From contig MU864020.1 in NCBI GenBank assembly GCA_033296885.1, forward strand, positions 17,377 through 81,376: a stretch of DNA of 64,000 nt. Direction: 5' to 3'. Positions 36,551-47,800 of the stretch are shown in pieces. This DNA is from Triangularia verruculosa. Its lineage: Eukaryota > Ascomycota > Sordariomycetes > Sordariales > Podosporaceae. The notes under the pieces are model-generated. The model was not told the origin of the DNA and searched no databases. It saw nothing but the letters and a program-made list of their open reading frames with translations. The first letter of the stretch is position 1; the number at the start of each line of letters is the position of its first letter. A program made the translations under genes and the position numbers.

Positions 36551-37459
36551 ATGCACGAGTTATTTCTCTCTTCTGTCATCAAGGAAGATGAGGTCCCAAA
36601 GATTCTTGCCTTGATCGGCGGCTTTACTGAGATGCGGGAGCGGCACCAATTCACACGTGTCCAGCACTTTGAACCCAGCCCAGCAGTGAAGGGCCTGGCA
36701 ACTATCAAAGACCTTCAGAAAGAGCGCAACATCAGCGTTCCTCACTGGACTGAGTTGCACCAGATTCTTGTCAAACAGCCCTGCACGATCCAGTTGCGCA
36801 CACGCATCACCGACAGCGAAATGGACACTGCCAAGAAGGGGTAGGTAGCTGTTGAAGGCCAAAGTTTGCCACGCACCGAATCACTACGTCGACACTAACT
36901 CGATGATTGCGCAAAATAGGGAGGCTGTGACTATTCCTCATGACAGACACCGTCTTCTCCGCTGGACTGAGCTTCCTGACCCCCCCAGTCAACGACTTCC
37001 CCCATATATTACACAGCGGAAAACTGTCGAAATTATTGACACTAGGCTGGAGAAGATACTGGCCGAGAACAAATTTACGTATGTATAATCGCCAACTCCT
37101 GCTATTGTGAGGACGTGCGGCTGATGTTCTGTCTTTTTAGCCGAGTCTCCAACATTTTCGATGAGTCATACCACTGGTGGCAGGCAGACTACACCGAGTT
37201 CGCCTTGACCCGGACCTGGATCGCCGAGGACTCTTTACCTGCCGACAAAGTCATGAATTTGGCAGTTCAAGAGCCCTATGCCCCGTACTGGATGCTCAAT
37301 GTACGAACTCTGGTAGAGTCATCGCCAGAAAGGATGCAGCAAGCCCAGACGCAGCTTGAGAAAGTTCGAGATCAGTTCAGAGATGTGCTGGACTTCAAGG
37401 TCTTTGACCGCAGAGCCATGGATACAAGGATCCTTCCAGTCAATGGATCTGTCGTGTAG
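36551..37459 (+). CDS. med18: Mediator complex subunit 18 (head module)
   Basis: Subunit of the Mediator head that contacts RNA polymerase II with Med20. Three exons: 36551-36840, 36920-37078 and 37141-37459 (255 residues to the first stop). It begins with the family start MHELFLSSVIKEDEVPKILALIGG. Then come RHQFTRVQHFEP and WTELHQILVKQP, followed by HRLLRWTELPDPP. After the splice AENKFT-RVSNIFDESYHWW it carries YAPYWMLNVRTLVES and FKVFDRRAMDTRI, the closing Med18 beta strands. Introns have GTAGGT and GTATGT donors and a CTAAC branch. The frame then meets TAG at 37457 but stays open in the same frame for 58 acidic codons to a TGA at 37634; see the finding. Confidence 0.92.
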
Positions 37460-38135
37460 GACACGCAGGATCAACTTGAAGCCGGAAGCACGGACCAATT
37501 TCAACAGGGTGCCTCTGATCTGGGAGGTATGAAGGGGGATATGGAGGTCCTTGACCCAAGGGCCCAGGAACTGGTGGACAGTGAGGGAGCGAGTTCAGAA
37601 GAAGACTCTGACGAATCTATTGGACAAATTTTCTGAAGGCCTCGTAGATAAGTACAGAGGTTGAGGTGATAAATCAACAACCAACGCGATTATGAATTGA
37701 TGAGATATGCTCCTGGGTCGACTCCGTGGGACTTGACACATGTCGTAGTGGCTCCTCTTGTGCGCGCAAAAAAGACCCCTGGCAGCCGCAAACTGTCAAA
37801 CATTTCGGTTGAGCTTGCCAACAGCTTGCACCAGTCGGGATCATGTCCGCTGGCGCACTGTTCTTGGAAGCTGATAAAAGCATTATGCCCCCTGGAGGGT
37901 TGTGGGGCCTCAGCCAAAAAGTGTAGGGAGAATACAGCCGCTTGGCAGTGACCCCCTGGTCCTGCTCGCTGTTGAAGAACCCCGCAGGTTTCCCCTTTGC
38001 ATCTAGGTAGTCCGACACCATTGCGACCCGCTGTTGAATCCCAGCATCGCGTCTCACATTCCATTTTGGACGATATTCTGTCGCGATTCCAGCCAATTCC
38101 CTACTCCTACATGTCGACTCTGCGTCTTGTTCGAA
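37460..38135. other. Region after the med18 stop: in-frame acidic extension, then intergenic
   Basis: 37,460-37,636 is an open continuation of the med18 frame (58 codons, 16 Asp/Glu against 2 Lys/Arg, ends DESIGQIF then TGA). The rest, to 38,135, is promoter region of the next gene. A 211-codon minus-strand frame at 37,674-38,309 has no domain and overlaps that gene's first exon; I treat it as a chance frame. Confidence 0.5.
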
Positions 38136-40145
38136 ATGGTCTATGGCGGGAAACCCTCGAGAGGGTGCCGCACATGCCGGCAGCGCCGTATAAAGGTGAA
38201 TAACGGATCTCGGTACCATGGACACCTTCCCTGCCACAAGTCCGCACTGCTGACCAACTGCCGATGTAACTTTCACCCTCCAGTGTGACGAAGGAAAGCC
38301 TACCTGCAAGCGCTGTGAGAAGTCCCGAAGAGAGTGTGGTGGTTACCGGCCCGAGTTCGAGATCGTCCACCGAGACCAGACCAAATCCACTGTTCACCGA
38401 TTGCGCGGTTCACAAACGGCATCAACGTCCCCACTCCCTTCTAGCGCTGCCGAAACCAACTCTCGCGCCCTTGTCTTCGTGCAGGAGGAACCTCAGTCAT
38501 GGGGCCGAGAAAGCTCGAGTCCATCCCCGGTAATAACCGTGCCTCTTGCGCAGCGAGCATCGTGCTATTTTGCCTCCAACTTCATTCTAGTGCCCATGAC
38601 AGAGAAGACCCCACATGGGTACATGGAGTACCTCATCCCGCTCATAGAATCAGAACCAGCCGATAGCTCCCTACGCTATGCCTTTAACGCCTGTGCATTC
38701 GCTCTACTCAACCATAATAACCGGTCCGACAGCGTGGATCTTGCTCAGCTATCTCTAAAACAGCACACACTTGCCCTTGGTAAGACGTATAAAGCTCTCA
38801 GCCATCCGGCCAAGGCCACTGCCCACGCCACTTTGGCTACGGTGTTACTGTTATCTCTGTATGAGGTATGTCATTCATTAGCCGAGCATAGCTGGAGCCT
38901 GTCGTACGTTTGAGCTCACAGAAGGTTCCGAGTAGAGCATTACCGCCAACAAAGAAAGCCGCATGCTAGCATGGCGCTCGCACATCGACGGAGCGGTCAA
39001 TATCATCAAGTTGCGAGGTCGAGATGACATCTGCCGGACGAAAACAGGCGCTCTGTTGTTCGCTGCAGTTCGGCATCAACTAGTAAGCCAGCTTTTGTCA
39101 AGCAGAGACGTCACTGTCAAACTCACAGGCTCCTAGGTATCACGTACTCTGTCCTCGGGCATGCCAATACCGTTCGGCACAGACTGGTGGATGCTGCCCG
39201 GTGCCGAAAACAATACGATCCTTGCCACATCTCAACATCTTGCCCTCAAGTATACTGACCTCCGAACCGAATTCGATCGCGTGCTGGTTGGGCAAGCCAA
39301 GACCCCCCAGACTATTGAACAAATCCACCGGCTGCTGCAGAAAGTGCAGGCCTTGGACCGCGAAATCGTCAGCTGGCAAGCCTCGGTGCCGGAGCAGTTT
39401 TGCTTTCAAACTTTATGTTGGGTATGTGAGGATGACACAGATCTGACCAGACATGGAGACTACGGCCAAGTGGAAGTGTTTCCAGGGCGCATCGATGTCT
39501 ACCCCGACTTTGTCACCGCCAGCGCTTGGAATATCTCCCGGGTTTGTCGCTTGCTATTGGCAGCGCTCAGTATTCGCTTGACAGCATACAATTGCTCGCC
39601 CATTGATTATCGGACAACCCCAGGATTCCAAGCCTCGAGTAAGATATGCAAGGAGACCATTCCCGAGATTCTCGCCTCAGTGCCTTATCATTTCGGTTGG
39701 CATATGAAGCGCAGGAACGAGGTCAACACAAAGTCGGATATTTCCGGATTTGCTTGTGGTGACGAAGGGGCACTGAAAGCTCTTCCTGCCCTCCTTTTGA
39801 TATGGCCGCTCACGTGTGTGAAGAATCACGATATCACCACTGAAGAGCAGCGGGTATGGGCCAAAGGGAGGTTACGGGTAATCACAGATAATGTTGGGCT
39901 CAAGTATGCCCGAATTGTCAATGATGTAAGCCTACCTTACTATTGACCCTTACGTACAGCCAGCCACTCTGACACCGAACGCCCACACTTAGGTCGAGCT
40001 TCGCTTCCCCTCTATGTTTATCGGTCACAACGGGCTACCTGCAAGCCCGCAACTTTTTTCTGGGCCAGGGTTGCCCCTGAGGCCGGTAGACATACCGCCA
40101 ACCCCGGAGAGCATGACATCCGCGAAAAGCCCTTCGCCAAAATGA
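38136..40145 (+). CDS. Zn2Cys6 transcription regulator, PF11951 (fungal_trans_2) type
   Basis: Five exons: 38136-38195, 38284-38865, 38936-39082, 39137-39925 and 39993-40145 (576 residues), all splicing in phase 0. The first intron lies inside the zinc cluster. Joined, it reads GCRTCRQRRIK then CDEGKPTCKRCEKSRREC, with C-x2-C-x6-C-x6-C-x2-C-x6-C spacing (residues 11-38), followed by GGYR. After a Ser/Pro linker comes the helical fungal-specific region, with CYFASNFILVPM, then IDGAVNIIKLRG (a hallmark of this class) and the long C-terminal helical body. An upstream copy of the start is not available. It may control the adjacent sulfate permease, but that is only proximity (convergent, 715 bp). 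Confidence 0.9.
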
Positions 40146-40860
40146 TAGATCATCGACGCAAAAAATAGCTATTAAAGTTCATCAACGATAGAGAAGAATT
40201 GCCGAGCAAGGAAAGATGCTTCTTCATCATCGAGCTTCTGGCTGGAAGAAGGGAAACCACTCCTGAGGCGAAGCGTTTTGCGGCACGAACGTACACACCT
40301 TCTTCTGCCAAATCACGAGAGCGCATTAGGACTGATCCCTCAAATATTCCGCTTCTGTGCCGCTAGGGTTGGAACAGCCCACCATATGCATCCCCTTGCC
40401 GGCTCTCAGCCTGTTCCAAAGCTTTGGCTGCAAGCCCTACCACCACACCAACATGGGTGATTTTTTCCTGAACAACTGAAGATGGTAGCCATGTTAGTCT
40501 GACACTAAACTTCAAGAATCGCATCTAGTGGGGTTTTTATCGAGTCAGATGAAGGACCAAAGGGGCAACATTACTTCAACCACTTTACGCCATATATGTG
40601 AATTCATAACTTATTCTGTTTGGTGGCCTATCTCAAATTCAAGGACAACTCAATAGAAGCCAACAGGTCGGTCAGAAGCTATATATATATATATTGAACC
40701 GTTTCTCGGCCCCGGGCAGAGTTCTTTCCGTGCACAAAAATTCGGCGCGGTCGATTGGACAGCGCGATAGTCCTAGATCCAGTCACCAGACAGCTGCCAT
40801 CGTATATGCCGTGCTTTCTGTCGATTCAGACATAACAATCATGTTCCCCTGATCCCCGAT
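40146..40860. other. Intergenic stretch between convergent genes
   Basis: Holds 3' regions of the regulator and the permease and a short AT dinucleotide run at about 40,680-40,696. No gene supported. Confidence 0.4.
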
Positions 40861-43034
40861 TCAAACTTGCTCTTTCGTGCTCACTTTCCCTCTCCCTTTA
40901 CCGACGCTCTCGCGGCTACTCTTCTCACTTCCTGATGTTCCCAACCTTGTGCTCTGTCGCCTGGGAGTCAGCACAGCATCAACAAGGCTGTCAAAAACTC
41001 GAGTGACGTTATCTCTGTCTTGCTGTTCACTCTCCGATCCGGACTGCCAGCCATCGGTCAACGTCCACCCGGCTCTTTCGAACCGTTGGCGAACATACTC
41101 CGATATGTTGGCAAATCTCACCTCCACAGAAGCACCGCCATACATCTTGATCTCCTTGACCATTGCCTTCAGGTGCGTACAGGCAGTGACATCGATATGA
41201 TTGGTCCGTCCAAAGTCCAAGACCAGCATCCGGATAGGGGGTAGGTCAGTCGCATCTGTGATGCCCGCCCGTCTTCTCAGCTTGGCGATTCTTTTCTCCC
41301 CTGTCACAGACCAATTTCTTTCCTGCTCAAGGCCGCCACTGCCGTTGAAGATTGGGGCATGCATTGTCTTCACAGTGTCTATGATGACATGTTTGGCGTG
41401 GTACGCGTTCGGGAAAAAGAGGCTGTCAGTGAAGGTGAAAATGCGGACGTCAGGGGGTAAATTCACATGCGAGCCGACATCTCCGTGTGACATGGCGAGA
41501 GGAAGTGGAAGTTCCGGGGTAGTCGAATGCCGCGCATCTGGCAAGGATCGAACTGCTGCGAAGACTTGGCGGAGGAGGACATACACAATGTTGAAGCCCA
41601 CCGCTGCCGCAATCCCCAACTCGGTTGAAACAAATAGAGACACCCAGAAGGCAATCATGGAAGAGATGAAGTCGGCCAGGGATGTCCTCCAATATCCATA
41701 AAAGACACTGGGTGGTGACATGAGGGGCCAGACCGCTGTGATGATAATAGCGGCCAGGGTTGCTTTAGGGATCCAGTAGAGAGTTCCGACAAGTTTGAAG
41801 ATGGACACAAGAACAACAGCTGTGGTCACGAAGCCGGATAGAGGAGATTTGACATTGCAGGCCGAATTGACGGCTGTGCGGGACATGGCGCCGCCAACAC
41901 CCATGGCGTGAAAGAAGGAGTTAAAGACGTTGGTGACACCGTAGTATGTCAGTTCTTGGCTCTGGTCGGTGACGTAGTTATTTCTGACCGCGAAGGCACG
42001 GGCAATCGCTGTGTGTTCCACTGCCGACCCGACGAAGACGGCGATGCTGCGCGAGGCAACCTTGGACAACAGCGCGGCACTGGGCACCTTGGGGGGTTCT
42101 TGTCCATCTGCTTGAACCTTGGCGACTTCAAACAGAAAATTGTCGGAAGCTCCACGCGACCGGTTGGCGGCATATCCGACACCAGTGAAAATGACCAGCG
42201 CAATAAAGGCTCGGGTAATGGATAGGAACCAGATGATCCTGTTCTTCTTTCCCCACCTCTTGCCGGCTTGGTCAAGGATTGTCAGGAGAAGGATACCCGT
42301 GAACCCAATGGCACATGCATAACCGTTAGCCTGAGGTAGTTGTTGGAAGATGTCTCGAATTTGGGTGGCTGTGCCATCGCCAACATTGGGTTCGCCAAGG
42401 AGGGAGTCCATCTGGTTGAGAATGATGGTGATCGCGACCGCCGAGATGAACCCGCTCAGAATAGGGAGCGAGATGAACTCCAAGAGGAACCCCAGTTTTA
42501 GAAACCCAATCACCATGCCATAGATACCCATCATCATAGCGACGGCCGAGGCGATCTCAACCGGGGACCACTCGTCTCCATGAAGAGACTCGATGATTTC
42601 GGCCGTCAGAAGACTGATGAGTGACGTGGGACCAGTTGAGAGATCTAGAATAGTTCAAGTCAGGCAATCAATAGCCTTGGTTGATAGCATTGTTCAGGGT
42701 ACCGCATACCTTTGGTAGTTCCCATAAAGGCATAGATGGCTGACGGTGCCCAGCTTGACATGAGCCCATACTGAACCGGAATGGTGGCAATCTTGGCATA
42801 AGAAAGCCCCTGAGGAATCAGCATGAGCCCGATAGTCAAGCCAGCAATAATGTCGTTGATGATCCATCGATAGTTGTACTGGGGAAGCCATCCAATGATG
42901 GGAAACTTGCCCAAGGCATATTGGACACTGGCCTCGGGGAGAGCACGAGCTCCCTTCACTGTCAGGTGGGTGAGTCGATTCCAAGTGAAATCAGTCCGAA
43001 GAGAGTCCTTAGCCAAGTCAATATACTTCATCAT
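40861..43034 (-). CDS. SulP-family sulfate permease with STAS domain
   Basis: Plasma-membrane sulfate (anion) transporter. Two exons, 43034-42710 and 42644-40861 (702 residues). The intron is removed at GTTK-DLSTGPTSLIS, inside the SulP signature. The N-terminal core shows DIIAGLTIGLMLIPQGLSYAKIA, the classic SulP segment, then LEFISLPILSGFISA, ASRSIAVFVGSAVEHTAIARAFA and the later membrane segments GTLYWIPKATLAAIII and SLFVSTELGIAAAVGFNIV. The cytosolic STAS domain, about residues 490-650, includes IRMLVLDFGRTNHIDVTACTHLKAMV. A basic Ser-rich tail ends the protein. Fungal genomes usually carry two or more such permeases under sulfur control; which one this is cannot be told from sequence here. 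It is the last intact gene before the mutated repeat region. Confidence 0.94.
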
Positions 43035-44440
43035 GTATAGTAAGAGACGAGCTTCGATGCTTGGCCTGTATTGAAAAATATGAGAACAATGGCAAGGCTT
43101 GGCAGGGAAAATGAGTAAGAACCCAGTGGTAATCAGGCGGTAGGGATCTGATAGATATAACTTGGACCTTGTTGCCGCCAGAAAGGCAGTGCAGATGAAC
43201 AGATAGTTCGTGCTTTGACCACTGACCCCTCCTGCAACACTACATGTAGCTTCTAGAAGTAACCTTCGATATGAAAAACAGCACCTTGTATCTCATTCTG
43301 CCATGATAGGACGGGATGGGATTCGGGATCTATGTCTCGGCCTTCGGTATGTCAGTAAACTGTCTGGGATTACCTCCTGCAGCTTTCCCAGGACGTGGTT
43401 GAGAATGGCAGTGCAATGGCTGTGAGGGTGTGAGGCAAGAGATTCTGAATGGACAAAGTGAGGCACGCCGAGGACAACCAGGGCAAGTCAGCGACCATTG
43501 CCCCTGTACGGGCACATCACGACATGCCGTTGTCATTGCACAGACAGCGTCAGTACAATAGTGGAGTCATTTGCGGGGAAGGCTGGCACCAGTAAGGGTA
43601 TGAGCAGTTTGGTGGGAGTACAGCAGTCCCGTACTACTCCGAGTCAGCTTATCGGCAATCGGACAGGTTGGGGGCAACGCCGGTGAATAGATCATTGGAA
43701 GGGGTGATCAACGAGAGGAGCTCCAGTCATCCCTAGGAGCTGAAGATGCAATTGGCAATGTGACAGGTATATGTCCTGCAGCTCGCTGTCACTGCTTTAT
43801 CGGGAAGGTCCTAGTTCGCCTTTTTAGCATGCTGAGGTAGCATTGGGATGGTATCCCGAGATATTCGGAGTCTTGTTCTCGATGATCAGTTGATTGGTGG
43901 AGATAATGGCATATTGAAAGTATTGGGTTTGATGCATGATATTTCCCGCTTCAGCGGAGTTAGACGATGACTAGAGAAGAGGATTAGTGGGAAGGGAAGG
44001 AGGAGGTAGGGGAGTAATATTAAGAAAGCATAATGGAGAAGAGATAAACGAGTATAGTATTTAGGGAGCGTATTAAATCTTAAGATAGTGTACTAAGTGT
44101 ATCCTATAATGTAGAGACATATAGTTTTTAAAGGTTTACGAAAAAAAGCTGAAAGGCTTTCTATTTTATATAAATAACTAAAAAAGACCTAGACGGAGAG
44201 ACTTTCACTTAGGAGATATTAAGAGGTTTATCGTAGCTTAAACTAGTTCTTCACGATAAATTAACTAATATAACGCTTTATATTAAGTCCTTTTATTATT
44301 TATTTAATATATTAATGTAAATTACTTATAATATAAATTATATTTTTATTTATTTTTAAATTTATTAATTTATATTAAAATATAATATTTAATTATAAAC
44401 TTTATTATATATTTAAACTTATTTACTTATAAGGACTTAG
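43035..44440. other. Permease promoter and transition into RIP-mutated DNA
   Basis: 43,035-43,960 has ordinary composition and should hold the permease promoter. From about 43,970 to 44,110 the plus strand becomes purine-rich and poor in C. From about 44,150 the sequence is strongly AT-rich. The last five bases, CTTAG (44,436-44,440), are the left target-site duplicate of the retrotransposon. Confidence 0.5.
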
Positions 44441-44845
44441 TGTGACGAACCCCTGTACAGAACCTCTGAAAAGGATACTCGGTTAAAGGCTATTTCTAAT
44501 AATTAGTTCGGTACAGCTAAACAGTGCACAACAAGATATCTTAATCATAGCTTATATTCACGATATTTTATATTTATATTATATACTGCGGAACTATCTA
44601 TAAGCTATCTAATTCCTCCGTATATATAAACCTATTATCCTTATAGACCGTTAGACCGTTTATAGTACGTCGGTCTATCGGTCCTCTTATAAGTAGTCGT
44701 CCTAGACCGTAGGACCGACCTCCGTATATCGGTCTATCGGTTCCCTTCTAATTAACTGTCTATAAGATCCCCCTAATACCGTAAGGTTCTCCTCCCATTA
44801 GTCCATCCACTAATCCTGCGCCTACCCGTATTTAAGGTCGTAATA
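44441..44845 (-). repeat. LTR of the gypsy element (3' LTR relative to its transcription)
   Basis: 405 bp beginning TGTGACGAAC and ending GGTCGTAATA on the plus strand. It aligns without length change to 51,405-51,809. The terminal CA has become TA, as expected from RIP. Its left third matches the R-U5 part of the two solo LTRs in reverse complement. Confidence 0.9.
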
Positions 44846-47800
44846 CAATGCCCCTCCTTCTAAGTCGACGCTTCGGCGACTAGTTTCTCGCTTTTCTTTA
44901 AAACCTAACTACCTTCCTTTTCTCGGTAAGTAATATCCTTCCTACACCCTATCCGTCGCTATATCTTATTATATATAGAAAAAGCGTTATCGTAAAACTA
45001 ATTAAACTATTATTTTTTCTTTATCGATTATAAAACGTAGTTACGAGATTATATTGTATACTTGTTACTTTACTTAGAATTTTTCTTACGTTTTAACGTA
45101 AGGTTTTAATCGTTATAGCGAATATATTCGTTTAAAAATTCCTTACGATAATATTAACGTCGGCTCCGCTCGTAAATTTATTTTCCTTTCTTCTCTATAC
45201 TTCGCGTCTTAATCGTCCTTTAGTTACTTATAACCTAAAGGTATAATAAGAGTTCGAAAAGGAGGAGGAAAAACTAGAAAATTAGTTATTCTCCTTCGCT
45301 ATTCGTTTAGCGCGAATTAAATGTATTTACCGGTCTCTTTACGACCGGGAGACTAAGCTATTTAATCGCGGTATAATAGAAAAGGAAGTATAACTCTTTA
45401 CCTCCTTACCCCTTAGTCCTTCTACTTAACTGGCGCTTAATACCCCCTACAGGGCGCCCCCTTTAAAGCGCGATTCCTTTTTCGACTAATCCCCCGCGTC
45501 GTTAAGTTAGCTTAACTAGGACTTTACTAATAGGAATACTATTCTCGCAAATAAATTTACCCTCGACTCCTATTTAATTTTTAGTCTTCTTTCCGATCCG
45601 GTCATTATTCCTTTACGGTATTCCCTACCCTTAATTATCTAGGGTTTTTCTAATAAAACTCCTCTAACTTCTTAGGATAGTTAAAGTTCGTAGCGGGCTT
45701 TTACAAATTATCCGTAGCCGGGTAATTTAATTAATTAACTAAATATTTTAGTTATTTATTATTAATATAAGAATTTAATATTTTTTCTATATTATACTCC
45801 TCTTCTTCGTCTTCGGCTTTTACTTATATATTTAGGCTAGCCGCCCGTAATACCGGTTCTAAGAGTAAAATATAAAAAGTATTTAATTATAATTATATAG
45901 TATTTAATAGTTTAAGTTTAAATATTATTTCCGATATTTTCTCCTTAATTATAAAGGGTCCTACCTTCCTATAGTCTAGCTTTTTACTTAATCGTTTTAT
46001 ATATAAATTTCGTATTAATAAAAATACTTTATCCTTTTTTGTTAAGCGAGGTCCCTCGAGCCGTTTAATATTATAATATTTACATATATATTCCCGAATA
46101 AATTTAAGTTCTTCCTTAAATTTAACGTATAATATATATAACTTCCCTACCTTTATTACTACCTTAAGTACCTTTACCTCTAATCCCTACCGTAAATCCG
46201 CCTTAAAACTATAGTTCGCAAAAAATAATATAACTTTCGTTATCTCCGTAAATACTATATTATATACGAACTATACCGTTAATAGAAGTTTAACCTAATT
46301 ATCTTATTCGAAATTAATATAATTTTAAAAATATTATTCGATAATCTAATTAAGCTTTTTTATTTAGCTATCCGTCTATGGATAATATATTAACGACGTT
46401 TTACTTTTTATTTTTACTTATTTTATTAGAACCTTCTAAAACTTCGATATAAATTTAATATTACGATTTATAATAAATTCCTTTAGCTATATATATATCG
46501 CTATAATATTCTAAAATACTATATCCGTTAATTATTCCGCTATCTAAGTCTCCTTATAAAGTAAAAAATATACTTATTTAGTAAGCCTATCGATTACCGT
46601 TAAGATATTATTATATTTAATATCCGTAGTTATATCTTTAGATTTTAGGAGTTTAGTAATAAAATCTATTAATATCGAACTCTAAAGTTACTTTATTATT
46701 ATAATAGTTCTAAAAACTTATATAGTTTATATTTTTTTACTTTCCTTTTTTTATAAAGGTTATACTTCCGTAACGTTTTTTCTATATCCTTTTTTAATTT
46801 TAATTAATTAAAATATTATTTAACTTTTTCTATTATTTTAACTACTCTTATATATCCTCTAAATTTCGACTTATAAATCTCCTAAATTAGTATCTTCCGC
46901 TATTCTAAGTCGACGTAGGCTTTATTATTATACTAAAGCCGGTAACGGTTATTCTTCTAAATTTTTAATAATTTTAACTTAGCCTATCGTTTTTAATTAT
47001 TATTATCGATATTACTTTAATATTTATAAATAATAAATTCTTTTCGATATATTACGTAATATTTAGCCTATTATTAGAGCGGGTACTTAAGTATATTTTC
47101 TATTATTTTCTATAATAAGGATAGTAATTCCTTTACTACTTTCTTTTCGTAGTAGTCCGCCCTTCTACTTAAAACGTCTACTTTTATATTTTCGGATCCT
47201 TTTTTATAATAGATTTAAAAGTTAAATTTGGATAAGAATTTTAACTATTTACTTTATTTAACGTTAAGGACCTTAATAGTAGTAAAATACTTTAAATTTT
47301 TATAGTTAATGTAAATTTAAACCTCGTAGTTAGTACTATTAAGGTATAGTTTTTACTTTTCGAAGATTTCAATAATAGTAAGTAGTTCCTTATTGTAAAT
47401 GGGGTAATTTTTACGTAGTTTTTCTAGTTTTTTTAAAAAGAACGTTACTAAGTATAATTTCCTATTTTCATTTCGTTACTTTAGTTATCCCTTAATAGCG
47501 TAATCGGAAATATTTATTTCGACTTTAAAAGGTCGTCCTGGGTTAAGGAGCTTAAGTACTAGGTCCGCTATAATAGCGTTTTTAATAGTTTAAAAAACCT
47601 TCTCCTATTCCTTTTTTTATTTAAATTCGGCGTTCTTTTTAGTTAAATCGTTTAATAGTTTTACCATAGCGCTATAGTTCTATATAAATATCCGATAAAA
47701 ATTTATAAATCTTAGAAACTTTCGAACCTTAATCTTTAATTATTCGGCCGTTTTTACTTATAATTTCGGTTAATTTTTAATTACTACGATCTTTCTTAAC

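Noticed and set aside
37674..38309. 211-codon minus-strand open frame
   Set aside because: Overlaps the first exon of the Zn2Cys6 regulator in antisense and has no recognisable motif.
1..44000. Functional tRNA or rRNA genes
   Set aside because: I looked for B-box-like GGTTCGA words with a matching acceptor stem and found none in the gene-bearing part; a covariance scan would be decisive.
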